Shown: positions 38,501 through 43,500 of the stretch, one piece after another
Numbering within the stretch: position 1 is the first letter of the stretch
Layout: every line of letters starts with the position of its first letter
Origin: Chitinophaga fulva
GTDB lineage: Bacteria; Bacteroidota; Bacteroidia; Chitinophagales; Chitinophagaceae
Direction: 5' to 3'
DNA length: 64,000 bases
Assembly: GCF_012927205.1 (NCBI RefSeq)
Contig: NZ_JABBGC010000002.1
Span: 372,001 to 436,000, forward strand
Notes under the pieces: model-generated
The model's database searches: none
Told to the model about the DNA's origin: nothing
What the model saw: the letters and a program-made list of their open reading frames with translations, nothing else
Program-made: the position numbers and the translations under genes

Positions 38501-40578
38501 ACCATCGGTTCCTGCCGGACCCTTTCACCCACACCGGACGGATATACCGTACAGGAGATAAAGCAAAATGGTTGACAGATGGAACGGTCACCCTGGCGGG
38601 AAGAAAGGATGATCAGGTTAAAATATCAGGGTACAGAATAGAGACAACAGAAATTGAAAACCTGCTGAATGCTTTGCCTGCTATTCGTCAGGCGGTAGTG
38701 ATAGACAAGGACGATACCAACGGTCACAAACGGCTGGTGGGCTTCATTGTAGCGGAAGCTCCCTATAACAAACAAGAGCTGCCCGGATACCTTAGAATGC
38801 ACTTGCCGGAGTTTATGGTCCCTGCTGTATTTATCGATATAGAACAGATTCCTGTAACCGCCAATGGAAAAGTTGACAAAACACTCCTGCGGCATACAGA
38901 TATTTCCGGCTATAGCTTTGAGGTACCCTATGTGGCTCCCCGTAATGAAACAGAGACCATCCTGGCGACTATCTGGCAGGAATTGCTGAATGTCCGGCAG
39001 GTAGGGATCAACGATAACTTCTTTGAACTGGGAGGAAATTCCATTATTTCCATTCAGGTCGTAAGCCGTGCACGCCGCATGGGATGTGAGCTGGAAGTGG
39101 GCGATCTGTTTATTCACCAGACCGTCGGGCGTATCGCCGCAGCCCTGGATGAGCGCATGCTTTCTGCTTCTGCGGCAGGTATCAGGGAGGAAGGAGAAAG
39201 CGGGTTGCTGCCGGTACAGCTGGACTACCTGGAAAATAAATGGAAGGTGGCGCCCGGCGATGGACTGTCGCTCCTTGTGCCTGTTCACAAGGAAGTATCC
39301 GTAACGCAGCTAACAGCGGTAATGGCATCGCTGTTGTCGCATCACGATAGCCTGCGGTTTACTTACCGGCAGCATGATTCCGGTGGCTGGCAACAGTACT
39401 ATGGAGACGGCGATGTTGAAATTACCGTTGCTGATCTTTCCGCTGTGCCATTATCCGGGCTGGAAGCAGCTGTAGCACGTCATTGTGGCGAATGCCGGCA
39501 AAAACTGGACATCGTCACCGGAAAAGTGGTGACGGTATTGTTGATGGAAACCGGAGCAACAGAAACGTCTAACCGGCTTTTTATCGCTACACATTATTTG
39601 GTGGCAGACGATATCTCACAGAAAATATTGCAGGAAGATTTGACGCTCCTGCTGTCTGCCCTCAATGATGAACAAATGCCGTCCCCTGGCAAAAAAACAG
39701 CATCTTATAGCAGCTGGTACCGTCATCTGGAAGAATATAGCCGCAGTCGCCGGCTACTGGCGCAGACAGATTGGTGGGTTGCTATGAAGGAACGTTACCT
39801 GCCGTTGAAACAAGCTTCAGTGACAACGTATTCAGGAGCGATGAAACATCATCTCATCGCGCTGGATAGCACGTGGACAGCCCATTTGCTGGGTGATGCC
39901 TTACAGGTGTATCATATAGATGCCCGGGACCTCCTGCTTGCAGGCATGGCGATGACACTGTGTGGATGGAGCAACAGGGATGAGCTGGTGATTGGATTGG
40001 ATGATATCGGCCGTACCGGAATTCCCGGAGCACCGGATGTAAGTCGCACGGTGGGGTGCTTCGCGGTGCAGTATCCGGTGCGTCTTTCCTGGCATGCCAC
40101 ACTACCGGCAGACGTCCTGTTGAAGAGTGTAAAGGAACACCTGCATCAGGTACCGGACAAAGGCATCGGCTACGGCGTGTTGCGCAGTATCTGTAAAGAT
40201 ACCCGTCTCTCCAAATCAGGATGGGATGTGTTGTTCAGGTTCCTGGAAGAAACAGACCGGATGGAGGCTCTGCATCCCGGAGAAACGCCACTTGTGATTG
40301 ACAACGGATTACAGGATGGACAACTGGTGGTGTGCTGGAATTACAACAGCCAGTATTGGGACGAAACATTGATAACATTGCTATCGGAAAAATATATCCA
40401 CTGTCTGCAGGAGCTTATTACGCATTGTCTGGACCAGAAGGCCCGCGGTATCACCTCCTATACGCCTGCCGATTATGGCCTGTCCGGTAAAGTATCGCAG
40501 GAAGAACTGGAAGGGTTTCTTAAAAACAACGATACCAGCGCCGACAACCCTGACCAGGATGATATCATGATTTTTTAA
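17548..40578 (+). CDS. Six-module NRPS (modules 2-7)
   Basis: A 7676-residue megasynthase. Order: TubC-type docking domain (1-66), C-A-T, C-A-T, C-A-nMT-T, C-A-nMT-T, C-A-T, C-A-T-E. All six C domains keep HHxxxDG and all six carrier domains keep the Ser of GG(H/N)S. Codes read by eye suggest Ser, Thr, Val (N-methyl), Asn-like (N-methyl), unassigned and Orn; details are under each module. The terminal epimerase lacks its catalytic residues. The protein ends in the acidic-hydrophobic tail DQDDIMIF, a probable docking peptide for the next subunit, whose gene starts 17 bases downstream. Long opposite-strand ORFs in this stretch are shadows of the reading frame. Confidence 0.96.
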   Translation: MHNDTIKSLLLEATQRGITFVIEEGKLRMRLIKGSEIAPDLLGEINKWKKEIKAFIQENNLLEAHKNYTISVVEDRSDTALSFAQERLWFLDQLQGSVHYHLPWVFRLEGLLNVTALERAFREIVRRHEVLRTVIHDRDGIGRQQLLPAEGWQLQYVTSGIPDMAAYIRDQVISPFDLSADYMLKVVLMKNDTDQHTVLVLVHHIAFDGWSAPVLVSELMALYREYSLNAVSTLPELPIQYTDYALWQREYLNGPEIGSQLDYWRHQLKNVSPLTLPTDYPRPAVQSLRGHTLYHRLDRSLGEALRQLSGLQETTLFMTMLAAFKALLYRYTGQSDICVGTPVAGRKQPELGGLIGFFVNTLALRTTVAPTMPFSALLEEVKQVTLMAYKSQDIPFEKVVEALRIERDMSRTPVFQVMFTFNNISAVGKIDLGGVRLTMDEATIADSAKFDLEFIVTEQGEELSLKINYCSDLFEEDRAAQLLKHYEQLLLSIVANSHTAVAQLPMLTDRDQQQLLYGYNRTTVEYPTSAMIPALIEDQAIAHPDRIAVVFEGERLTYGMLNSRANQLAHWLKQQGVGPLHPLVAICMDRSPEMMIGILGVLKAGGAYVPLDTAYPAARISDILQDSGVSLLLTRQLQEDKLQAVTDGVTIVDLKENWQKIALLPETSPDVEIKAHDLAYVIYTSGSTGRPKGVLTEHGAILNRLLWAQEYFSLSASDTVLQKTTYCFDVSVWELLWPLMTGARLVLASVEGHKDTTYLKRVIEEEQITLLHFVPGMLQVFLEDIVVGDAASLSRVLCSGEALLPSHVAFFNEKLPHVALFNLYGPTEAAIDVTVWRAPRLTTINTVPIGRPVSNTQLYILDEAGGLVPSGAIGELCIGGVQVARGYLNRPELTAERFIVNPYVPGDRLYRTGDLARWLPDGNIDYLGRHDDQVKVRGFRVELGEVESVLLRCEGVKQAAVTAREDGSGSRILVGYIVPEEDFDRTTIQTWLSGQLPEYMVPAILLPLEQLPVTSNGKIDRRALPDVDFSGLTAKRYVAPSGLLEEQLAEIWQGLLYLPRVGVTDNFFELGGHSLLITRLASAIRRRMGLEAGIRDLFRYVTISSQASFLSAQDSGALVPVIARRTGVGATPLSFAQERLWFIDKLQGSLQYHMPWVFRLDGDLDIAALTAAFRAILERHEVLRSVIREEDGVGYQEVQPVATWSAEYVHESDLLREGSGTAHYLSTVISHPYDLSSDIMLRVHIIAHHESSHTLLVMLHHVAFDGWSVSVLVRELAASYRSFRTGTALVLPAPVLQYADYAAWQRNYLSGAVLASKLLYWQQQLSGVAVLDLPLDYGRPPQQSTRGGEARLALDTKLYEGLQALSLEEDVTLYMTLLATFKVLLYRYSGQEDICVGTPVAGRQHEELEALIGFFVNTLALRSQVQGSAGFRTLLAAVRSTTLAAYEHQDVPFEKVVESLGLARDMSRSSIFQVMFTLENVPDAGEPDLGDVTLTAVPAAILPVKFDIELNVRAGKDGLQLHVLYNRDLFRQDSMERMLGHYATLLESILVNRNQRVDQLPMLKTAERETLLHAFNDHPASWNILPDDTLHALFAQQAAAAPLSAAVKYGETVLRYQELDERSNQLAHYLRSLGAARGTLIPLCAERSVEMMIGILGILKAGGAYVPIDPEYPADRISHMLTDTQAPLLVRYGATLPVTDYKGTVVDLSADSDAISRMPLTAPVAVNSAEDLAYVIYTSGSTGRPKGVMVEHQSVLNLLESGKKLFHFNNGDVWTVFHSFCFDFSVWEIFGPLCTGGKLVLPDKETVMDSHAFAGLLELEGVTVLNQTPSAFYVLQEYLLERAKSLDLRFVIFGGEALHLPALREWSVLYPACTLVNMYGITEITVHATFKKITAADIDEKVSNIGAAIPSLKVYVLDHHLQPLPAGIAGEMFVSGRGVARGYLNNETLTAERFIPSPFESGERLYRSGDIVRWLPDGEMIYLGRRDDQVKIRGYRIELNEVKGALENTPGVKQAVVTVTNDSVGSTQLVAYIVPSGDVSKREVMEYLAVLLPEYMLPSFMMMVDSIPLTTNGKVDKKRLPPVVALPGEKQYVPAATLLQQQLESIWRKILGVEKIGILDNFFELGGHSLLVTRMVSVIRKKLGTEVSVRDIFVYPTIQGLAEHIQEQQGKDLLPAVTPAARTGRLPLAFAQERLWFIDKLQGSTQYHMSWVFRLTGKPGRDAITASFRDIIRRHEVIRTLIREDEKGAYQQITDEHAWELKYTDSPALSEQVLLHAYLQKQIAIPFDLSADYTLRAELIRLDDTTHVLLVVMHHIASDGWSLPVLLHEMTILYNSHVLQLMPQLPALPIQYADYALWQRNYLDGPVLNKQLAYWKEKLSGVEPLKVPTDYPRPQVQSTRGHAIYDDLDTEITDQLRRLSQEEGATLFMTLLSAFKILLYHYTGQENICVGSPIAGRKQQETEALIGFFVNTLALRSEVKATSTFRELLQHIRHVALEAYEHQDAPFEKVVEAIVGKRELDANPLFHIVFALHNTPALPKPVLDGLQLSDELLEDQTSIFDMLFELRETPHGMSLKLQYCTDLFDEQTMRGYIRHYRQILTILLANPDRIIADMELTTPEERTTLLTLFNRQPAISLEDVTVVSCFEEQVNMTPDRIAVVFEGASLTYRELNEKANQLAAFLRQKGIRADMPVPLLMHRSTSLILSILGILKAGGAYVPLDPDYPGERIAFMLKDTAATVFLTDAGYHLSPEMGLQEIAVIDINEQWPVIAKGGRENPKRINKGADLGYIMYTSGSTGHPKGVLVTHTNIVSLAKDTGFAALSQEDVLLSTGSPSFDATTFEYWGILLNGGQLVMCSRGTLLTNELLKAAIISHKVTKMWFTASWFNQLVEWDIQLFSPLKVILVGGEKLSAEHVRKVLKAFPHIYIVNGYGPTENTTFSLTHLLKEEDGAMIPIGRPLQDRTAYVLNPHQRLNPIGVPGELYVGGAGVARGYLNQPELTAERFVADPFLEIPGARLYRTGDLVKWLPDGNIAYLGRMDKQVKIRGYRVEPGEVENALNSYVGIGNSCVVVKQDGLGMNRLCGYYVPGRQLLRQLEQSLYHQHVSTWQELYETEYGKTEAAPVADEEFNIIGWNDSFTGLPIPAVQMREWLDDIVDTIMSCRPERMLEIGSGTGLIYYALSDHIRHYTGTDFSASSIRQMQSRIAQRERAYCPTVLHQCAAHEVKNLAIDDTDTIVLNSIVQYFPGEDYLTEVIASCVSLLNGKGRIIIGDVRDNRLLKLFKGRLLLDKVAVSVPKQQFQWSLEQEVVQEEELCLSPDYFYSLQEKFPAVTHVDVQYKKGGYLNELNLYRYTVVLHVGATPVLLQPEWVERSVETGTSRFLSLLQNGAALIGLRNVPNPRLGAERLLSAGLDDATVDTAGMLRNGMTAEDSTGVAIQALITTGRQHGYQCSFLPAEDPLKLNLAFSSSATGPFFTRVYDSYPVVEQSNIPLYKDVIQSLQQQLRTYLQGILPAYMVPGELVSLPRLPLTSNGKTDRWLLQEYEEGRPSGRPDSYQLPETEQEIRIAAIWQELLGLSRIGVHDNFFEIGGHSLLATRIVSAIRKQLGIEIKVKEMFAHPTISRLAASLENLRQQPVLPPITPQRYEGEIPLSFAQERLWFIDKLQGSVQYHMPWIFRLKGTPDMAALEYAFRNIVRRHQVLRAVLKQGENGPYQEIMDETDWRLSFRYMPELADATAFDQYAGAWFNQPFDLSADYMLRATLLQLEEQEYMLLVLFHHIAFDGWSVSVMVREMTTLYLAFREGRTVELPEPEIQYTDYAIWQHRYLKGAVLDEQLAYWKMRLQDVRPLYLPTDYPRTAIQSTHGATVYCYLDPALTTQLRQVSKAEGATLFMLMTAIFKVLLFRYTGQEDICIGAAIANRTQKETEALIGFFVNALALRSQVSGKSSFREYLQQVKQLTLESYTHQDIPFEKVIEAVVGKREVVGNPLIQVMFVLQNTPDIPQFDLGDVQLTGELPRNLTSKFDLTYDLREKEEGIEFRIEYCDELFTHETIMQQFRHYEQLMRSIVENVDTPVGLLRMLSWQEEKMLLSDYNDTRVVFPQKTVVDLFREQAGLTAENPAIISGDETWTYSRLNEETDKIAGLLRQQGAGPEQLIAVCLDSSPNMIAAILGVLKAGSAYLPLDPGYPDERITFMLEDAAIQLVITESKYLSLFEQRQLVAINIDIRHEPVAAMVDIDPQPEQLAYVIYTSGSTGTPKGVMITHRNLSNYLLSVRDRYISDNKCASGTLFHLPATFDASLTSLFVPLITGRSIVPAGGDPLTVFRSPAFTDAAPFDFIKLTPSHLPLLQDALEAQGGLSCASRLVLGGEALQWSHVRYLLDRKEDLEIVNEYGPTETTVGCCVYTFRTSKEISDTGQGIPIGRQLANVTLYILSEDMMPVPTGVPGELYIGGAGVARGYLNRPELTAARFIPDPFGEDQEARLYRTGDLVKWLPDGNIAYLGRIDDQVKVRGYRIEPGEVENVLNAYEGMNGSAVVVKQDGTGTNRLCGYYVPGRQLLRQQEQALYHQHVNTWRELYETAYGKTEETPVEDEEFNIVGWNDSFTGRMIPEEQMREWLEDIVAVIMACRPQNVLEIGCGMGLIYYALSGRITHYTGTDFSGSSIRQIQRRIAQQERAYCPTTLHQCPAHEVCNVVSGNVDTVVINSVIQYFPGEDYLGEVIASCIPMLNGQGRIVIGDVRDNRLQSFFKGRLLLDKVTDSMSKRRFQWNLEQEVIQEEELCLSPDYFYGLQEKFPAITHVDIQYKQGRYLNELTLYRYTVVLHVGPTVTLLTPEWQQWSGVADKSRILSMLYSGAETIGLRQVPNPRLGTERMLSVALEDTTTDTISMLRHQMMGEDTEGAVIMELMRIAHLEGYYCYQSPAEDPLKMNLVFSSTAAGPFIAPAYDGYPATERSNIPLYKDIVRSLQQVLRTYLHMILPEYMVPGELTALPRLPLTSNGKTDRRLLQENEEGSQTSHSGNYQAPATDMELKLAAIWQELLGINRIGVHDSFFEIGGHSLLAVRMVAAIRKQLQLEVDIQTLFVHTTISSLSKAMIGVDGKPLMPDITRRTDTGAPALSFAQERLWFIDQLQGSIQYHMPWVFNIQETLDVAALERAFRRAIDRHEVLRTVIREKDGVGYQELLHAADWAPVYVHEDQLEAAGTDVHQYLLTEVARPYDLSADMMLRVHVVTRRDTSFTLLVMLHHIAFDGWSVSILVKELEALYHMERKGNGTADLPLPQLQYADYAAWQRSYLSGDVLQDKLNYWREQLAGVAALDLPLDYPRPPHQSVRGAEVRSRLPESLYGQLHTLGHAEGTTLYMTLLAVFKVLLFRYTGQEDICVGTPVAGRPLQELEHMIGFFVNTLALRSQVEGCMTFRELLKQVRNTTLSAYEHQDVPFEKIVETLGIDRDMSRSSLIQVMFVMQNTMDTARLQLEDVMITDGFDNEVTSRFDLKLTVADIDGHIDLNINYCTDLFDHQTIERMLGHYERLLWAVVGNADSKLGELKMLGEAEEQLLLYTFNDTRVSFPDKTIVALFEEQVARTPDNVAVEFENDALTYFELNEKAELLGSYLRRLGVRPEVLVPVCMDRSLEMMVCIMGILKAGGAYVPIDPGYPEERITFMLEDTAARVVVTRQQFGPLLRSKGQVATVVEIDGEWEQIGQSPVEAATAVLCPHHLLYTIYTSGSTGKPKGVLLEHRSLVNFLFHQWKEFRIGEDDRILQFYNYCFDASAEQIFLPLISGAAMVLIRDTVRLDLHQFGIFMKEKRITHLQATPSFHYNLAADSYGGLKRVVSGGEICNIELWNRWKGVCEFYNKYGPTEAAISASEYHCLPDVDISARKAVPIGRPVSNTQLYILDGAGGLAPQGAIGELCIGGIQVARGYLNRPELTAEKFIVNPFVPGDRLYRTGDLARWLPDGNIDYLGRRDDQVKIRGFRVELGEVESVLQRCAGVKQAAVVAREDGSGTRMLIGYIVPEGNFDRVAIQTWLSDQLPEYMVPSILLPLEQLPVTSTGKVNRKALPEVDFRGLTAERYVAPSGVLEEQLAEIWQELLRMPRVGVTDNFFELGGHSLLITRLASAIRRRIGCEVSIRELFQYTTITALSAHLSARQESVVQPAITRRTGVGTAPLSFAQERLWFIDKLQGSLQYHMPWVFRLDGELDIAALTAAFRAILERHEVLRSVIREEDGIGYQEVQPVAGWSAEYITESDLMEAGSDTDSYLSAAIDRPYDLSSDMMLRVHIIAHHADSHTLLVMLHHIAFDGWSVSVLVGELAALYRSIGGGAEITLPAPALQYADYAAWQRDHLSGAVLASKLSYWQQQLSGVAVLDLPLDYVRPPQQSGRGGETWLTLDATLYEGLQALSLEENVTLYMTLLAAFKVLLYRYSSQEDICVGTPVAGRQHEELETLIGFFVNTLALRSLVQGPAGFRTLLAAVRATTLAAFEHQEVPFDKIVDTLGLERDMSRGAVFQVMFALENVLEGGEPDLGDVTLTAASANTLPAKFDIELNVRAGNGGLQLHVLYNRDLFRPDSMERMLEHYTTLLQSILSDRNQPVDQLPMLKAAERETLLYGFNNHPAPWSISPESTLLDLFAQQAAASPLVAAVKYGETVLCYQELDERSNQLAHYLRSQGVGRGMLVPLCADRSVEMMIGILGILKAGAAYVPIDPEYPADRIGYMLTDTQARLIVRYSTSLPVKDYKGTIIDLSADREVISHMPVTVPAAVSAASDLAYVIYTSGSTGRPKGVMVEHGQLLNIIYSWRKQYRLNEFRPILLSLASISFDVFTGDYCRALTNGGTIVLVNKEQRMDMQYLEALMVREGINILESTPALVLQLVQQFMASGIPMEQLKLLVVGSDTCNTVHYETLRRFCSDHTRLLNSYGVTEATIDSSYFEGILPQEAVTVPIGKPMDNIRYYVLDEALQPVPIGVTGELYIGGAGVGRGYTGAAAAENHRFLPDPFTHTGRIYRTGDKAKWLTDGTVTLAGRKDDQVKISGYRIETTEIENLLNALPAIRQAVVIDKDDTNGHKRLVGFIVAEAPYNKQELPGYLRMHLPEFMVPAVFIDIEQIPVTANGKVDKTLLRHTDISGYSFEVPYVAPRNETETILATIWQELLNVRQVGINDNFFELGGNSIISIQVVSRARRMGCELEVGDLFIHQTVGRIAAALDERMLSASAAGIREEGESGLLPVQLDYLENKWKVAPGDGLSLLVPVHKEVSVTQLTAVMASLLSHHDSLRFTYRQHDSGGWQQYYGDGDVEITVADLSAVPLSGLEAAVARHCGECRQKLDIVTGKVVTVLLMETGATETSNRLFIATHYLVADDISQKILQEDLTLLLSALNDEQMPSPGKKTASYSSWYRHLEEYSRSRRLLAQTDWWVAMKERYLPLKQASVTTYSGAMKHHLIALDSTWTAHLLGDALQVYHIDARDLLLAGMAMTLCGWSNRDELVIGLDDIGRTGIPGAPDVSRTVGCFAVQYPVRLSWHATLPADVLLKSVKEHLHQVPDKGIGYGVLRSICKDTRLSKSGWDVLFRFLEETDRMEALHPGETPLVIDNGLQDGQLVVCWNYNSQYWDETLITLLSEKYIHCLQELITHCLDQKARGITSYTPADYGLSGKVSQEELEGFLKNNDTSADNPDQDDIMIF
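17779..20880 (+). other. NRPS module 2: C-A-T, predicted Ser
   Basis: C begins at LSFAQERLW (residue 81), active His203-His204 in HHIAFDG. A core YTSGSTGRPKG at 683. The carrier Ser is 1074. Specificity residues read D-V-W-H-L-S-L-I-D-K, one residue from the standard serine code DVWHISLIDK. The LCL-type C domain accepts the module 1 product. The A domain's C-terminal part onward is a near copy of module 6. Confidence 0.85.
20941..24045 (+). other. NRPS module 3: C-A-T, predicted Thr
   Basis: C starts at residue 1133, HHVAFDG at 1260. A core Tyr1737. Carrier Ser2129. The code reads D-F-W-N-I-G-M-V-H-K, identical to the standard threonine code. The adenylation core has YGITE in place of YGPTE, which is common in Thr domains. 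Confidence 0.9.
24106..28436 (+). other. NRPS module 4: C-A-nMT-T, predicted N-methyl-Val
   Basis: C starts at residue 2188 with HHIASDG at 2314. A core at 2792. The code reads D-A-F-W-L-G-G-T-F-K, the valine type. A methyltransferase is inserted between A8 and A9 (about 26860-28010), with SAM motif LEIGSGTG (Gly3170, Gly3172, Gly3174). A9-A10 resume at 3512 (LPAYM, TSNGKTDR). Carrier Ser3591. The product residue would be N-methylated. Confidence 0.85.
28492..32820 (+). other. NRPS module 5: C-A-nMT-T, predicted N-methyl Asn-like
   Basis: C starts at residue 3650 with HHIAFDG at 3776. A core at 4247. The code reads D-A-T-K-V-G-E-V-G-K, nearest to Asn codes (DLTKxGEVGK). The inserted methyltransferase (about 31245-32390) has SAM motif LEIGCGMG near 4634 and is a close relative of the one in module 4. 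Carrier Ser5055, in GGHS. Confidence 0.75.
32884..35985 (+). other. NRPS module 6: C-A-T, specificity unassigned
   Basis: C starts at residue 5114 with HHIAFDG at 5241. A core at 5719. Carrier Ser6106. The code reads D-A-E-Q-V-G-K-I-S-K, which I cannot match; it is close to module 8 (D-A-E-H-I-G-K-V-S-K). The adenylation core differs from module 2, but the rest of the A domain and the T domain are near copies of module 2. Confidence 0.75.
36037..40560 (+). other. NRPS module 7: C-A-T-E(dead), predicted Orn
   Basis: C starts at residue 6165 with HHIAFDG at 6292. A core at 6769. The code reads D-V-G-E-V-G-S-I-D-K, one residue from the ornithine code DVGEIGSIDK. Carrier Ser7165 sits in GGNS, the form that often precedes an E domain. 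The epimerase (39181-40530) has THYLVADD where HHxxxDG is needed: His7349 remains but the catalytic His is Tyr7350 and the Gly is Asp7355. EGHGR is replaced by D-D-I-G-R (7485-7489). Confidence 0.85.
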
Positions 40579-40595
40579 CCCGTCAACATTTTAAC

Positions 40596-43500
40596 ATGGA
40601 AATCAAAGAATTTATCGAACATCTCAGGCAACACCATTTCTCCTTAACTGTCGACGGGACAAGGCTTATACTGAAAGCAGACAAGTTCAGACTGACAGAG
40701 GAGGAAGTAAATGCAATCAAAAATAACCGTGAGGTCATCGACTATATACGTACTAATAAAGAAGCGTTGATAGCTTACTTATCTGATTCAAAGAGTAAGA
40801 CAGGCAATATATCCGCTATCTATAAACTGAGCCCGCTGCAGGGAGGTATGATGTTCCATAACCTCTATGATGAACAGAACGGTGCTTATCGTAACCAGCT
40901 GAGATGTGACCTGCGCGGAGTAGATGAGCAGGCCTTTATTGCAGCCTGGCAATACCTGCTGAAACAGCATAGCATCCTGCGAAGCAGCTTTCACCATGAT
41001 GCCTTTCGTATAGCGGTGCAGTGTGTTCATGAAGATGTGAAAATGCCGGTGGAGTTACTGGATTACCGGCATCTTGCCCCTGAAGAACAGCAGGCTGTCA
41101 TACTGGCGAAAGAAGAATCAGACCGCCAACAGGGCTTCGACTTCAAACAGGCGCCACTGATGCGTGTGGTACTGATGCGGCTTGGAGATGATCATTACCG
41201 CATGTTGTGGAGCTCTCACCATATACTGCTGGATGGCTGGTCCATGCCTGTACTGATAGAAGAATACCTGAGCACCTATAATCTGCTGGCGGCCGGAGAA
41301 ACGCCGGCAGAACAACCTGAAGACCGATATGAAGATTATATCCGGTACCTGGAACAGTGCGATAAGGAACAGGAAGAAGCTTACTGGCGGCAATACCTGT
41401 CAGGGTTGGAAGAAGGTGTTTCGCTTCCCTTTATACCGGTATCGGAAAAACGAAGCCGTGGGGTGAGTGATTTCAGGGAAGAGGTATTCCCATTCGGAGA
41501 ACAGCTTACAGCACAGGTTTCTGCCTATGCGAAACGAAATCGTATTACTGTCAATACTGTCATGCAGGGTGTATGGGCTTATCTGTTGAGCCGGTACACC
41601 GGCAACCCGGATGTCGTATTCGGTGCGGTCACATCAGGTCGTCCGGAAGACCTGCCTGGTGTGGAACGTCGTGTAGGCATGTATATTAATACCCTGCCGC
41701 TGCGCGCAGTAGTGAGTGACAATAATACGGTGGCTGAATGGCTGCGGGATATACAGCAGGACCAGCAGCGTTCACGCCTGCATCAATATACTGCCCTCAC
41801 TGATATACAGCGCTGGTCGGGCATACAGGGTGAGCTATTTGACAGTATCATGGTATTCCAGAACTACCCGGTAGACGAGATGGTGGCGGCAACAGACTGG
41901 CGGTTGAAGGTGGAAAACCTGAAAGGTTTGGAACAAAGCTCTAACTATCCGTTACTGGTCAGATTTTCACTCGATAATAATATCCTCCTTCAACTGATAT
42001 ACCGGGAAGAATGGCTGGCCGCTGTTTATGTACAGCAGATCAAATCACACTTTGAACAGGTATTGCAACAGTTGGTAAAAACCGATGTGCTGCTGTTCAA
42101 AGATATCCGGTTGTTGAACGATGAGGCGCTGCGACAGTTATTACACGGGTTCAATGAACCTGCCATGGCTGTAGTAGCAGGACCGGAAAGTACGTTGATC
42201 ACGTTGTTTGAAGAACAGGCAAGGCGGACGCCGGACAATATTTCGGTGGTGTATAAAGACAGGCAGCTGAGCTACCGGGAACTGGACGAACAGGCAGCGA
42301 AAATGGCTGTCAGCCTGCGGGGGATGGGCGTAGGGCCGGAACGCCTGGTGCCTGTATGTGTGGAGCGTTCTCCTGAAATGATCATCAGCATATTAGGTAT
42401 CCTGAAAGCTGGTGGCGCATATGTGCCGATAGATCCTGCCTATCCGCAAACCCGGATTGGATACATTATACAGGATACAGCGGCCGAGGTAGTGATAGCA
42501 GGTGCCGCTCATACCCATAGTATCCGGGCTACAGGATATCAGGGCACTATCGTTGATCCGGCTGCCGTACAGCATCATGATGCGCCATTACCCGGAAACG
42601 GACCGGCTGCTGTTCCGCAAAATCTGGCCTATGTTATTTATACGTCTGGTTCTACAGGCGCGCCCAAAGGCGTCATGGTAGAACATCGCAGTATTGCCAG
42701 TTATATCCGCCATCAACAGGCGACGCTGAATATTACAGCGGAGGACAGGATATTGCAGTTGGCCAGTTATGCTTTTGATGCTTCTGTTGAACAGATTTTT
42801 CTTCCACTTAGCTCCGGAGCTAAACTGGTATTGGCTCCTGAGGCAATACGGCTCGACAGGGAACTGTTTGACCAATATATGGATGCACAGCAGATAACAC
42901 ATCTGCATGCCACGCCGGCTTTCCTGGAAACGCTCACTCCCGGCGGATATCAGCACCTGAAAAGGATGATATCGGGTGGAGAGGCCTGCAGCAAAGAACT
43001 GGCAGCGCAATGGGCGCCTTTCGTCAGCTTTTACAATAAATACGGACCTACCGAAGCTGCGGTATCTGTGGCACAATACCTGTATGACCCAGCGGCCGAC
43101 CTCAGCTACACGAATGTGGTGCCGATAGGAAAACCGATGCCTCTCAACCGGCTTTATATCCTGGATAAAACGGGACAGCCCTTGCCACCGGGAGTAGCCG
43201 GGGAACTGCATATAGCTGGTATACAAGTGGCCCGCGGGTATCTGAACAATGAAGAACATACCGCTGCCTGTTTCGTAAATAACCCTTTCAGTGAGGGTGA
43301 AAAGATGTATAAAACCGGCGACATGGCCCGCTGGCTGCCGAATGGAACAATTGAATACATAGGCAGGGCAGATGATCAGGTCAAAATCCGCGGATATAGA
43401 ATAGAACCCGGAGAAATCGTCTTTGCGTTGAAACAGTTACAGGGAGTGAAACAATGTGAAGTAATTGTCGCCGGTAATAATAACATCAAACGGCTGATAG

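Noticed and set aside
17548..40578. Repeated similar blocks suggestive of a repeat or CRISPR-like array
   Set aside because: The periodicity is that of NRPS modules (about 3-4.3 kb) and follows the protein domains. No short direct repeats with spacers occur.
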